From the NCBI RefSeq assembly GCF_033568475.1, contig NC_133121.1:136494375-136558374 (forward strand): 64,000 nt of DNA. The letters run 5' to 3'. Position numbers and translations under genes: made by a program. How positions within the stretch are numbered: position 1 is the first letter of the stretch; every line of letters begins with the position of its first letter. Shown one piece after another: positions 23,085-43,658 of the stretch. Under the pieces are notes generated by a model, which searched no databases, was not told where the DNA came from, and saw only the letters and a list, made by a program, of their open reading frames with translations. Source of the stretch: Henckelia pumila. Lineage: Eukaryota; Streptophyta; Magnoliopsida; Lamiales; Gesneriaceae.

Positions 23085-25065
23085 TGTAGGGACCCGGGTT
23101 GCTAATCAAATCTTATAGGGCGATTAGTAACTAAAAATAGTTAATCTGTAAAACCGGACAATTGGCGACGCAAAACCTAACATTTGGCGACGCAAAAGCA
23201 CGTCGCAAAAAGATCAACAAAATTTTTATTTTTTTTTAAGAACCAAAGTGGCTCGCTCGAGCGAGCGCCTCTCGGGTCTAGGACCCCTTGGCTCGCTCGA
23301 GCGAGCTGCGCTCTGTCCAGCTGCTCAAAATCTGACTGTTTGCTGTCAAATAGAAGTTTGGGATGCCTCAGCTCTTCTAACAACACCATACATGAATAAG
23401 AGAAGATGATAACATCAAAACACAACCCAACATGTATATCTAATCTTTGACAAGTTACACAATCAAAGACATGCTCTTTACAAACATAATATGAAGGCTA
23501 ACAAGTACTTGACAACATCATACAAAGTTCTTGTATCATTCTACCATGTTTCAACAACTCAAAGTACAAGTTGTTCTGCTAAAACCCGAGTCCTCACATG
23601 CTAAGAATCTCTCTCGAGCTATCCCTGTCGCTTCTGACCAGCTCCTGCCCCACCTATTGCCATGCACACATACAAAACAAAGCAATGCATATGACAAAAA
23701 GAGGCTATCAAGCTGATATCAATAGGATATAAGTTCTTGGGATCCCAAGGAAATAAAATCGTCAACAAACACCAACTCACCCAATCGAGGTGAAGTTAAA
23801 TACTTTATTTCCTCTGACTTTGGTGCAACTATAGTGAGTCTTCTGGCTCTGGAAATAAGTCTACATTCCGTGTCACTCAACTACAATCCGCCAAACGTCA
23901 TATGCACTCTAGGCTTTTCAACCCTCTGTGCTTATCAGGCTGGAGTTCAAGATGAATGCAACATGGTCTGTATGCATTAAATGATATAAAACACCTTGAA
24001 CATGTACATAAATAAGCAAGCAAAACAATCAAATCATTTAATCACATAAAACACATAATCAACCAAGTATGTGATTAACAAGGGAATACTCAAAACAATA
24101 GCTATTTCGAGCGTTCTATCCCATCTGGATTAGCTGTCATTTATACCTTTCAATAGCACTTCTGAAAGTATTTCAAATCTGCAATGACATCAATGATATA
24201 TCATATCAAAAGGATGCTCAACTTCTCAACTCAATCTCAAGCGCAAATGCTAGCAAACCTTGCTTCAAATCCTTCTCGGTTCGAATCGAAGATCTCGAGT
24301 TCGGCAACTTCTATATAAAGCTGAGAAATGACATATCGAATAACTAACAAGATCAGATGCAAATCAAACCTTGCTTCATTCAATCAATACTATCAAAATC
24401 TTGACATTTTTCGAATCGACGGCATAACGGCTAAAAACCGGCAATCCAAACAATATCACAATCAATCTAACAAGCAATTCCCAACATAATCTCTATCATA
24501 TCAGCTCAATAACATAAAAATCAGTAGTATTCAGATATGGTAGTGTTTGAATTTTGCTTTCCAAATTCATATAAAATCCGAACGACAGTCTTTTTTCGAA
24601 CCGTCTGCGAATACACAATCGGTACAGCTCATATATGACTATATCTTAAAATCATAAAATTCCATCTTCAACATAAAAATAAAGTTTGAGAAAAATGAAT
24701 GAAACTTGTGCCAAAACGAAGGTCTCGGAGCGGTGATCGCAGATATATATTTCTTTCGAATTTCTGACTAGATATCGAAGCTTTTGCGGAATGAAAAATA
24801 TGAAAATGGCGTTGGGAACCCTTCAGCCGTGTTCTCTGCCTTTCCTTTCTTTTAATCTGATGATTCATGTGTATAAGAGATAAATATAAGCATATTTGCA
24901 GTTTAGTCCCTGAACTTTTGGCTATTTGCAATTCAGTTCCCGGAAAAGCGATTTAATTCAATTTAAATCCTTATTCATTTAAGAATATTAGAATTTAATT
25001 CTAAACTCTAAATATTCCAAAATTAAATATTCTCAGATTAAAATTAAATAATCCCGGGCCTTACA
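23085..25065 (-). mobile_element. 5' LTR of Ty3/gypsy element D
   Basis: The LTR is 1981 bp, TGTAGGGACCCGGG...CCCGGGCCTTACA in plus reading. The inner end abuts the PBS. The outer end breaks the gag of element E at 25066, so D was inserted into E. It shares the core CGACGGCATAACGGCT (about 24418-24432) with LTRs B and E. A palindrome cassette is at 23251-23308. Confidence 0.9.
23251..23308. repeat. Palindrome cassette in LTR D
   Basis: Two copies of the perfect 16-bp palindrome GCTCGCTCGAGCGAGC lie about 38 bp apart. Next to them, towards the LTR 3' end, is an A-rich run (minus-strand TTAAAAAAAAA). The position matches the cassettes of LTRs B and E. Confidence 0.88.
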
Positions 25066-25578
25066 TTTCGCTTCCTCATTGTCAGAAATGTGTGGAGCAA
25101 ACCTCAATAGACTGTCAAATTTGGTAACATATTCTTTGATACTCAAATTGACTTGCTTCAAATTTGCGAATTCGGCATTCTTATCCTTTCGGTAAGAAAC
25201 TGGGAAGAATCGTTTATAAAACTCAGTCTTGAATAGAATCCAGTTTATAAGAGTACCTCTGTTCTCCATGGCTTTCTTAGTTGAGGTCCACCATTTCTTA
25301 GCCACTCCGTGTAGCTGATGAATAACCAATCTAATTAGCCGGTCATTGGAATAGTCGAGAGAATCAAAGAGCTGATCTATATCATCCAACCAGCCCTCGC
25401 AATCCACGGGATTCTCCGTACCTTTCAAGATCGGTGGTCGGAAAGATTGAAATCTCTTCAGTAAGGTTTCCATAGGGGTAGCCGTGGCATCCATCTGATT
25501 CTCAACCGTATCGCCCTGGTCATTCGGAGGAGTCATTACAGGTGGAGTATTCATGTTCAATCTTCTTCGAGTACCCAT
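25066..25578 (-). pseudogene. Ty3/gypsy Gag N-terminus of element E, truncated by element D
   Basis: ATG 25578 (MGTRRRLNMNTPPV) opens about 171 codons of Gag homologous to B and [33 protein letters not shown]-like region, HQLHGVAKKWW, FFPVSYRKDKNAEFANL, to SDNEEAK. At 25065 the frame enters LTR D and stops shortly after. The remainder of gag-pol is absent from the window. Confidence 0.9.
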
Positions 25579-25886
25579 CTAAAATCAAAGGGATTAGAAC
25601 ACATATATCTCAATCTCAAAATTCCAGTGTCCCACAACCTCTGATCTTCTTACTCAAGCCAAAAGACGGAACTCGGATTCAATGAATGATTATAGTTCAT
25701 ATCTCAATCAATTCATGCTTTATAAATTAAATCACATAATCATGTAATTCAAATAATTCTCAATCAAAAAAGCATGCTCGCATCGTATTTAATAAATCAA
25801 TTAAATAACTCAAACACACGCGAGGAGCCAAAACAAGCGGACTCGATCTACCCCGCTCTCTTCTAAATTCAGTCCAAGATCTTAAC
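25579..25886 (-). other. Element E 5' leader
   Basis: Non-coding sequence between gag and PBS. No separate feature was seen. Confidence 0.6.
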
Positions 25887-25898
25887 GCTCTGATACCA
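25887..25898 (-). other. Primer-binding site of element E
   Basis: Minus-strand TGGTATCAGAGC, a perfect initiator-Met PBS, five bases (TTAAG) from the LTR end, as in element B. Confidence 0.9.
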
Positions 25899-25903
25899 CT
25901 TAA

Positions 25904-27995
25904 TGTGAGACCTCGATTCTAATCATCTAATCTCAGGATAAACAATAATAAAGCCTACAAGATTACAAGTAAAAGAAATATATTTTTTTTAAACACCTGC
26001 ACGGACCCCGAGCACACATCCGTGCATGGGTCCGTGCCTACAATTTCAAGAACACACGGACCCCGGGTCAATTCCGGAAGGGGGTCCGTGCAAAACATCA
26101 AAATATCCAATTCTCTGCCAGCCTACACGGACCCTTACACATGAAGGGCACGGGGTCCGTGCATGCACAAAAAAAACAAGATTCTGAAATGCGAGGAGGC
26201 ACAGACCCTTACACAAAAGAGGCACGGGGTCCGTGCTCTGCTACACCAGAAAAACTTCAGCAATTACAGAACCGAAATCAAGCAATACAACTCCCAAATT
26301 TTCATCAAAACATAATCATGCATTAAATCACAATCTCTCCAAATAAGACATGAAGTTCTAGAGTTGATCAATGCTCAAAAGTATAGAAAATGCATCGGTT
26401 CTAGCTATTACAATCCGAATACAAAACATAACAAGTTCGATTACATAATCGACTTCTAAAACACCAAGGCCTCACTCTATCAACTCGACCATCTAGCCAT
26501 GCGATCTCTGACTCGGTCCTGCCTCACCTGTTGCCAAGCACACATACAAAGACAAGACAACAGCCGGATAATCCGGTGAGAATAATATTCCCAGTAAAAG
26601 AGACTAGCATATAATAACACATAAATATATCAAAACATGATATAAAATCAAATTCCACATATTCCTCAAGTAATTCATTCAATTGCGGAATTAAAATGAT
26701 ATGCATGACTTTAAAACTTCTGGATTATCAAACTTATATAATCAAATGGAATTCTTCTTTCTTTATTTCTTCGGTTTGGGATCCCGAGGTTAAAATATCC
26801 AACGATCACACCGAACTCCCCTTTCGAGGTGGACGAGTTATATTTTAATCCTCTAGACTCTAGGGCATTATAGTGAGTTAATCGACACTTATAGTAAATC
26901 GCCTACCAAGGCCACTCAGCTATAATCTTCAGATCGTCTAATTCAAAATGAATAATCAATCGTCTCAATATGAATGCATATGTAATCTCATGCATTCAAA
27001 TATAAATTCAATCATAAATTCATATAAGCATATAAACATGCAAGTATGTGATTTCTTCTAGGACACTCGAATGAATCCGAATTCGAGTTAATCGTCCTAT
27101 TTCATTTCAAAGTCATCTTATACCTTCTCGTCGTTTCAAACTCTTCAATCTGAAAATAACAAATTCTCAATCAATATCCAAACAAGTTCATCAATCGATA
27201 AAGAAAGACATCGATACTATACCGGCTCAACTCTTCCAAACTAACAAAAGCTGCAGCTCTAGCAACTCCAAGGACTCCCAGTCAATCTATCAGAAGAAGT
27301 CACAGATCAATATCGACATCAAAACTCAATCAAACTCGATACGATCAAAACATCGAAACGATATTCAAAACTCAAACCGACGGCATAACGGCTGTAAACT
27401 GATCAAACCGGAAACACAGACAGTAGGATATCAATTCAATATACTCATTCCAATCCTCAAACATCATAACCAACACAATACCAACACATCTCAAAAGTCA
27501 GATTTTCGAAAATAATAAGAAAATTCATATCAAATCTGATTGTCATTAGATCTTCGAACCGTCTAAGATACACTGTCACATCTATCTAATAATCATCCTC
27601 TCCGAATATCAATCAATTCTAAAGACATCCAAAAATTCAAACCTCGTAGAAATAAGAGAAAATTACATCCAAACGGAGCACTCGAAGCTGTGATCGTAGA
27701 TATCAACTCGAGATTAAATTCCAACGAACGGATCAAGCTAAAATCGAAATCACAAAAGCTTGGGGAAGCTTTTGGTCGCTTCAATGGAGGAGTGAACGGT
27801 TGGAGGTGATGAAGGGAAGAAGTGGAGACTTAGTCAAAGTCTCTAACTTATAACAAATTCACTTTTTGCGTTTTAGTCCCTGAAATTTCTAAAAATTGCA
27901 AAATAGCCCTTGATCAATAAAAAGTCGGCTTTTCAATTCTGAAATCACTGATTATCTTAATTAAATTCAAATAAGATAAAAACGGGGGCGTTACA
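25904..27995 (-). mobile_element. 5' LTR of Ty3/gypsy element E (family of B)
   Basis: The LTR is 2092 bp. Its minus-strand ends, TGTAACGCCCCCG and GAGGTCTCACA, match LTR B, as does the core CCGTTATGCCGTCGG (about 27369-27383). It is diverged from B across its length. The outer end at 27995 interrupts copia element F. The inverted-repeat cassette is at 25998-26240. Confidence 0.9.
25998..26240. repeat. Inverted-repeat cassette in LTR E
   Basis: Four dyads of the form CACGGACCC...GGGTCCGTG, with some copies varying (for example CACAGACCC with GGGTCCGTG), lie in a 240-bp block. Minus-strand GTGTTTAAAAAAAA follows directly, as in LTR B. Confidence 0.88.
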
Positions 27996-30900
27996 TTAAA
28001 TGGGATAAAAACCTAGTGCAGAAAAAAGAGTACAACATCCTTCGTTGTTGTTTAACTGCCTCGTTAAAAACCTTGTTATGAAAAATCACGTGAGAAAAAT
28101 CATAGACAATGGAAAAAGGGTTAATGAGATCCTAGCATATGGGTAATACCCAAATCATGCATTCAATGGTTCATATTTTTACACATAGGCGTAATTAATG
28201 ATATATTGTTGACGTGGCAAATCACGGGACATTAGATCTATCATTGGGATAATACCCATATTCTAGGTTGAACTTTACCGGGAAAAGGAGTGCATCTTGG
28301 GTTAACTCCTCCTGTTGCAAGCATAACTTAAAATATCTAAGTCGTCGCATTCCGATCTTGTATACCGATTTCTCAAAAGTTGATGTGAGCAATGGATTTG
28401 ATGAAAACTCGATCAGAATTTTAATTGAGCTAATTTGTAGAATTTAGTTGAGCACTGCATGCCATATTATCTTTGTAGATCTTCAAGATATAGATGTTCC
28501 ATCATAAATGCATCCACTTTGTTATCTTTCTTTGTGCGGATCAGATAGGTATATGTATAACTATTCAATTGCAAATTACAAGAAATAAAATAAAATAAAT
28601 CACTTCATTTTTTCATTACATTTTGTACAAAAACTCATTTGTAATCACAGGAATTCCTCATTTTGGTGGACCACAAGTTTAAAAATCTCACGTTTTACTA
28701 GTGAGTACTATATCCTTATATTGCATTTTTCAAACTTGGTCAATCATGTCTATAACGACATTCATTATCATATAACATCAAATGCCACATCATGGGCAGA
28801 CTTATTGTCGACAATAATTTTCAATTGATTAAATCAGTTTCCCGTTTTGACATATTTTATCGAGATCTCTTAACTTCAAGTACTTGAACTTCTTCGGGGC
28901 TTTGATAATCAACTTTTCAATAACATTTTTCAATATGGACATCTATATTACTGCTCCATTTTTTTCGTGGATTCTTATCTTTGGATCCAATTTTGTCTAC
29001 CATGCTTGATTCGAGCAGCTGACTCGTTGTTTGACTGTTCCTTCAAAACATCAATATGTATTGGAGCATTAACAGTCAATAGGTATGGATTAGTTACCAT
29101 TTTTCTCATTAAATGTATCAGATAATTTATTTGCAATATTTTGTAAATGGACTATTCTTGAACCTCAAGTTCATATTATTTTGTCCGATAATCAAATTGA
29201 TGTAATGATGCATAACAAGTTGTTAATTCATTAGGTGAATCTGATGCGTTTAAGTGTTGTTATATTCAAAATATCATATCCACATAAATATTTGGGGAGT
29301 TTTTTTTTTCCTTTATCAATGGTTAGCTATCAATCGGAGATGCTTAATCAATAACTTCGCTAAATCATTTGTATATGAACTTTTACAACAAGATGTTCAA
29401 CAATTATCCCAATTGACATACTACAATAATCATTAAAAGTTTGAGATGTAATTTTACCAACAGTATCAATAAAATCCTTTTAATATGAATTGCAAACATT
29501 AGTTTGCGATATGATAGTAAATACACATGTAACTATTTCGTAGATACATCGATATAAAATATTTAAGTTCACATGATTGGTGAATATGCCCATAAATATC
29601 ACCTTGCACCATTTTAAAATGTAGGTGATTCAATATCAATTTTAGTTGGTGAAGGCTTATAATTTGCCTTGAAAACAAGCAAACATGAGAATTATTTAAA
29701 ATTAAGAATATTCTCTTTCTTTAATTGATGCTCATATGAATTTTTAATATTTTTTTTCGCATCATTGTAAAATTAGGATTTTTCAATTGATTATGTCAAG
29801 TCATAAACATATTCATATATATCAATGAATTTCTTAACTAAATGTTGCATTCGTCTCTACTACATTTATTTTTGTATAGTATAAGTCAGAAGTAAATGTC
29901 GATAATTTTTCAACAATGTATTTTTTTCCCAACATTTCTTTCATAAAAAAAAAAGATATTATTTTCCTTCTTGGCTTACAGTCTCAATATGATATCCATT
30001 CCAGCGGATATCTTGAAAGCCCAATAAATTTCTTTGAGACTTAGGAGAGAGTAACAAAATTTTTCTCTCCATATAATATTTGCTTTTCTAGAGCTTTCAA
30101 TAATGATTGTACTTTCAAAATTGTGTTGACATAACTTTTTCTCATTTGTAAATATGAGAAATATTTATTTTCTTGAATATGAAATGTGTCATTGCACTGT
30201 CAATATGACATAAATCTTCATTGATTTTATGTCCAAAATCCATATTCAAATATTTTACTCATAATAAATATAATAAGAAATAAATAACTTTTATTAATGA
30301 TAAAAATAATTAGAAATAAACGTAATCAAACAAACGTAGTAAAACAATACTTATAAACATAAATCAGAATTAGATAAAAATAATCAAATTTAAACGATTG
30401 ATAAAACATTCAATAATTTTGCATGCTCCATATCCAATCAAACGATCAATTATTCCTTCCGGATCTTCAAAAAAATCAGAAACATCGAAATGTGCTGAAA
30501 GAGAAGGTCTAAACTCAAATCATCACCTTGATAAATAAAATTAGCTTAAGCATCTTTTGTCTTTTCTTTTGATACTTGATAGAGACGTACGACAATTATT
30601 ATACCATTGTCCTTTATCTCCACATCTATAATACCCATTTTCTGAACTTTTGATTTATCATTTTGACCACTTTCAACATTTTTCTCTTGGTCATCTCTCC
30701 ACTTTTTGGAACTTGTATTCCTTTTATCATTGTCATTATTATTTGGAAGTTGTATTCCTTTTATCATTGTCATTATTATAACCAACCGTTAAAATAACGA
30801 GGTTTTTCATGTCCACGATCATATAGATGAAAGTGTCCTCAACCGCGACCATGACCACGAATGAATTTGGTCTTATTTTCTTTCATGCTTTCATCATGCA

Positions 30901-31860
30901 TTGCCACATTCACTTCAGGAAATTGGTTGGCACCAGTGGGACGGATTTCATGATTTTTCATCAATAAATGCAGAATTATACTTAAAATCTTGTAAGTGAA
31001 AGTGCATCCAATCATAACGTGCTTTTGGAAGAATCGTCGTCTTTTGATAACTATATCTCTATTTTAAATTTTTTCAAAGATCGACTGGATCTTTTATCGT
31101 CATACACTCATTTTTCAAACCATCATGAAAATGGTGACAAAGAAATATCATAGCCTTTGCACGATTTTGCAGTGATTCTTGGTTTTTCTCTTTGATTGTA
31201 CATCCAGATGCATTTCAACATCTAGTTCTCTTTGATTGTACATCAAGATGTATTTCAGCATCTAGTATCCAAGAGAGATAATTTTTTCTAGAGATATCAA
31301 AAGAAACAAATTCAAGCTTTAAGATATTCAACATGATGAAATCTATATTACACAAAAATCATAAAAAGTAACATTAATTAAACTGAATTTAAATATGTAC
31401 ATGACATAAAATAAAAATATGGTTCGTAAACTGAGAAAAGCTAGGATCGATATTTAGGTAGTGTTTGAGAGCGCTTTTAGGATTACATTTGATGATATCC
31501 AATATTCAAATTAAACAAAAAGTAAAACGAGAAAACAAATAGAAAAATAGAAGACATAACATAACGTATTCAGTAATTTGTCAATATAATTACGCAGCTT
31601 TAAATTTGATAATTCAATACACATGGCATGGTTCAAATCATTACATGTCAACTATATACATGTCAATCAAAGAGAACAAAGGAACGACACACTTGGCAAA
31701 GAAATACACATACAAAGCCCATAAGAGGTGATGAATAATATGTGATGTGTCCTACGTTTTTAAGTTGAGAAATAAGAGCACGACGATCGAGAATGGATAA
31801 ATGAGCATTCAAGCGTTGGTGATCGTAGATAAAAAAATAAAGTGATAACACAATCGTGTT
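27996..31860 (-). pseudogene. Highly degenerate Ty1/copia element F, internal region
   Basis: Only scattered protein traces remain. At the left, 27996-28090 is related to the 3' untranslated region of element H (GCCTCGTTAAAAAC, TGGGATAAAAACC). Gag traces lie at about 30580-31330: a decayed zinc knuckle (YRCGDKGQWYNNC, first Cys and the His lost), LPKARYDWMH, DPVDLWKNLK and KNYLSWILDAEIHLDV, in different frames with many stops. The central 28.1-30.5 kb has no open frame of note. Element E lies inside its 3' end. Confidence 0.7.
31452..31481 (+). repeat. Single arm of the Tourist-like MITE family
   Basis: TAGGTAGTGTTTGAGAG and the following bases match the left terminus of the MITEs at 59076 and 63748. 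No opposite arm is found nearby, so it is a fragment. Confidence 0.5.
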
Positions 31861-31869
31861 GATAACGTG

Positions 31870-32105
31870 CTATAAAATAAAATAAAAAATTAATCAAAAA
31901 ATAATAATGTAAAAAAAACAAATAAATTCAATATATCGAATGTGTTATATTATATATGAGTGAACTATTTATAGGCACAAAAAACTTAAAATAAGATTAA
32001 ATAAATTGATTTAATAACGATTTTATATCATTTCTTTAAAATTTGAATATAACTTTCTATGATAACACAATATTTGATTATCATCCCATCCATAATATTG
32101 TAACA
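31870..32105 (-). mobile_element. Probable 5' LTR of element F
   Basis: Minus reading starts TGTTACAATATT at 32105. A TATA box CCTATAAATAG lies near 31968-31978. A copia-type junction AGCACGTTATCAACACG lies near 31847-31875. The inner boundary is approximate and the partner LTR is missing. Confidence 0.5.
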
Positions 32106-35060
32106 TATATGAATTAAATACGAATTGAAGGGCCACCGAACTTAATTGTTAATAATGAGTTGAGAAGTTTTTTTTAAAAAATGAGGATAGAAAATTAAAT
32201 ACGAAGGGCCACCGAACTTAATTGTTTCATTTTCTGTCATTGTTGTTTGTGTCTCTCAAAACGCGATTAGGTGAGAGAAAGTGAAAAAAATATATATAGT
32301 TTGTTATAATTGTTGGGTTAATTACGGATTTACGGGATTCTATTTCAAAATTATAATTTATTGCTTAGTTTTTAAATTCAATTTTGTGTAGATTATTATA
32401 AGAAAACAGTTTCAACACATGCAGCCGAAATCCATAAGCGTGCACTAGATAAATCTCGAACTGATTAACACAATATCTACAAACCATATAAACCATGTAT
32501 GTAAAATTGTAATAGGTAAGTCATAAGCGACAAAAAATATTTTCGTAGAGAATTGAACATACGATCAATCAATCACAAGTACACTTGACTTGAGGGGTAA
32601 ATGCACATTATAATTTAATTTGAGGAGGAAGAGGGTACCTAAATTTGCTTACTTATTTGAAATTCCCATGTTTTTTTTCATGAATAAAAGATACAATAGT
32701 AAAGATCGTTAAAACAGAACCTTTCACGAAAAAAAAAAGGAGTGGCCAAGATTTTGACAAGATAATATTTTTGTAATGAGTTTGTATGTAACACATGAAA
32801 TTTGTTTTAAAAAAAATAATTAAAATTCCCCTACTTGTCAGTTGTTATTATTTATCTATCCAAAATTATAAAATTGGTCCAATAAGTTGCTATTTGTAAA
32901 ACTAGAGTCTAGTGCAATAATTTTACTTACTTATTTTGCAATTCTAATTTTTTTTTCGAATGCTAATGCATTATATCGATTCTTCAACGCAAAAAAGAAA
33001 AGAAAAAAAAAAAAAGAAAAAAGGCAGAAGTAGCAAATCAGTTTTTTTCGTAAATTCAACTAATAAAATGACTAATTTCCAAATTTGAAGGCCGCCAATT
33101 CATAAACATAATTAATCCCACTATTTTCTATTATCTATCTTTTACTACCATGAAAACCATTCAAAAGAAGTTAGAACCTTCATTTCCACTGTTGGACTTT
33201 AATTATATAATATTTAGACAAGTGCTATTTTTTAATGAATTATAATTATAATATATATAATTACAAGAATTAGTGGCTTCAACCACCCATCAAATAAATT
33301 AAACTGCGACCGGGAATAGGAAATAAGTCTAATTCAAATTTATATTCAGTTTATATTACATTACTTCGTCAACTATGATGATATAACTTATTATTTGTGA
33401 AAAAAAATCCAAGATGGTTCAACCCCTTTTCCTCTTTATCTATAAAACAAACGAGATGGAGTGGACATTGACCATTTATAACAAATGGCTCCACTAAATA
33501 CAAATAAGGATGAAAAATATATTAAAATCGAGGTGTTATTTAAGAGTATTTAATTTTGGCATCGTGGTGTGTTGTTGAATTACAAAAACATTATGTTTTT
33601 ATTTAATAAAAAAATCATAATAACCTATTTTAGTAAATATACATCTTATCTAGAACTATCATCATTATCTTATTTATATATATGTTGTGTGTATATATGC
33701 ATCGTTTGCATTATTGCATAGAAACACCAGTTATTTTATACAATATTTATAACATATTTATTTGTATTATTTTACTTTTTCTTTGAAGGAAAAATATAAT
33801 TATAATGTGAATTTTTTTGTTTGAGATATAATGTGAATTAAATGCATCAAAATTGAATTCGACGACTTTCTGGCCCCCATAATAATGAGAGGAGGAGGAG
33901 GTCAAAAGTATAAATTGGAGCTGGCAACATTCTTTAATAAAACGCAACTATTCTTCGACTAATTTGTTGCGCGCCAATTAAATACAAAGATCAAGGTATA
34001 AACAAACAAATAAATAAACCTAGTCACTTTTGTTTAAAATAATAATGTAGAAACGACTTTGTTAATCCAAATTTCTTACCATAATCGTATAAAATAAACA
34101 CCATTTGCACTATAATTCAAATCAAGTTATAATGAGCACCGATTTTATTTTATGTTTCAACGAAAGAATCCACAACCAGCGTCATGCATCAATTTTTGGA
34201 CTAACACAATAACATACAAACCAATAAAAACAATAATAATTAATTGAGTTTAAACCTGATCAAACGCGTCCTAGACGGATCCTCATATTTGCTGAACCAA
34301 CACTGCCAATATACATATATATATAAGTATTCTTACACACATGTATACATATCATTGAGAATCTATTATATTTTTTATTTATTGAAAATGTATACCTTAT
34401 AATTAGTTTTAGCTCATAATATTTTATAATTAGAAATAATTTCATTTTATATAATGAAATGTATGTTGAATACAAATCAATAAATTTTATCTTGTGACAA
34501 TAGTTTTTGTTTTAAATATTATTAATATAAAGTAAAAAATTAAATTTATTGATTTTTTATTTTTTAACAGTTTTAGTGTATAATGACTTAATATTTAAAT
34601 GTATAGATTTTTTGGCGGTTTCAATTGATCCAACTCAAATTGGAGTCACTGTTGTAATAATCATGCTAAGTAGTAAATTGCATTGAGTAGACCAAGTGTA
34701 ATAATCTTGTCCAAATCCTGAATTTTTTTATTCATCTTGGAGTAGTTTTCTTTAAATTTAATGCTTCAATTCTCTTTTTTTGTCTCAATCAATTTATATT
34801 TCTAAAGAAAAATAAGATGAACTCGAAAATTTAAGTGTACCATTATTTAACTTAAAGCTCGGAAAATATGAATATTCCTATTTTTTTTTTTTTTTGCAGA
34901 AAAGCTAAGTGTCAGTAGATTACGCAGCATAAGTCAATGAAGCTGAAGGCAGCCACCGTTGCGTTTAATTTATAATTGTTGCATTAAATAAAGAACCAAC
35001 TTCTGCTTGATTGTAGTGTGTACATACATGTAGATGATAAATATAATATTTGAAGTATTC
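32106..35060. other. AT-rich intergenic region upstream of the receptor kinase gene
   Basis: I found no gene or complete transposon. A direct repeat of about 30 bp containing AAGGGCCACCGAACTTAATT occurs near 32125-32146 and 32200-32224. Poly-A/T tracts are common. Confidence 0.6.
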
Positions 35061-35562
35061 AAAGTTGAAAGTTGAAGACTCAACAAATGAAAGAGATGGG
35101 TGCCGTTCTTTTCGTCCATCATCAGCATAAACATATTCAATCTATGTGGTTACCCGCCCCGGTGACAGACCAGTTACTTGGGTTTGTTTCTTTATTTCAT
35201 ACTGCTTTTCGTTTCATCAATTTTCAAACCCCACTTTTCTGGTGCTACCAAAAACACCACCTTCTCATGTAAGTATTTTTGCTTGATATGTTTCTTTTGT
35301 TGTTTGAATCACGGGATTCTATTAGATACCTTTGGTTTTCTTTTTGAAGGGTTGTTCTTGTTTGACTTGTTCGTCGTTCAAAGAGATGTTTTTGCTCTGA
35401 TGTGATTTGGAGCTTGACTAGTTCTGTTTTTGGTTACAAAGTGTTTGTGGTTTTGCTTGTCTTATTGGCGGTTTTGTTAATTTGTGTGTAAACTTTGTTT
35501 TTTGTTGATTACTGTTTCAGGTGGGTGATATATGTTGTAGAAATATTGATAATCTCGGATAA
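35061..35562 (+). other. 5' untranslated region of the receptor kinase gene, with intron
   Basis: A GT-AG intron fits at 35269-35520 (CTCAT/GTAAGTATTT ... TGTTTCAG/GTGGGTG), upstream of the ATG at 35563. The proposed leader exon holds upstream ATGs (for example 35072) that could lower translation. Transcript start is not defined by the sequence. Confidence 0.55.
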
Positions 35563-42916
<7,354 letters not shown>

Positions 42917-43394
42917 CAACTACGGCTCCATGCCTTCTCCATGGATGGATTTTTACAGAGAGACGTAGCTTCATGTAGATAAATACCATTTAAATTTGTG
43001 CTGCATTTTTTGTACATAATTTGTAGTTTAGCTGTTTTATGTTGTTTCGATGCTAATACAGGATATATTTATGTGCTTAGTTTTGTGTTTCTCAAGCATT
43101 TTGCACGGTTGGATTGAGTAATGCAATAAACAAGTTTATATCAATTTAAACAAATTTGAATGTGATAATTATATATTTTTTTAAAATATGATTTTATCAT
43201 TCAGTTGCAACGTACCGTATAATTTGTTGTCAAATAGTTAATAATATGTTAAAATAAATAAGTTTTTTTCTTCTTCTTTTTAAATGTTCAACTTCTCTGT
43301 ATTTCGTTTCAAAAAAAAAAAAAAACTTCTCTGTATTTAATATGTTTGACATTTATTTTCTTTTATATTTGATAAGGAAGATGTGTAACAAATA
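42917..43394 (+). other. 3' untranslated region and flank of the receptor kinase gene
   Basis: Non-coding, T-rich sequence after the TGA at 42914-42916. AATGCAATAAACAAG near 43121-43135 is a possible polyadenylation signal. Confidence 0.5.
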
Positions 43395-43658
43395 GGGTTA
43401 ATTGTATTCACACCCCTGTGAAAAGTCTAAAAGACATAAAATCCCCTAAGAAATATTAATAGGCTAATGCATCCCTCAATTTTTTAAAATGTAGCACATT
43501 TCACCTCTATGTCATACAAACTCAGGCACATTTATACCCTCTCATAGGGGTTTTTATGCTAATTTTTTTAAAACATAGGGTCTAAAATGCTATTAATTTT
43601 ACACATGATGTTTTATGTTTTTTACACTTTTCACAGGGGATGTGAATGCAATTAGCCC
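43395..43658. mobile_element. Mutator-like MITE with 10-bp target duplication
   Basis: The terminal inverted repeats are about 35-40 bp: left GGGTTAATTGTATTCACACC..., right end in reverse GGGCTAATTGCATTCACATC.... They continue through CCCTGTGAAAAGT. The flanks GTAACAAATA at 43385-43394 and 43659-43668 are identical. The 264-bp length and lack of ORF fit a deletion derivative of a MULE. The 10-bp duplication is at the upper side of the usual 9-bp Mutator size. Confidence 0.85.

Noticed and set aside
6368..26240. Palindrome cassettes as a CRISPR-like or bacterial repeat array
   Set aside because: The units lie within plant LTRs, have no regular spacers, and no cas-type gene is present. The host is clearly a plant.
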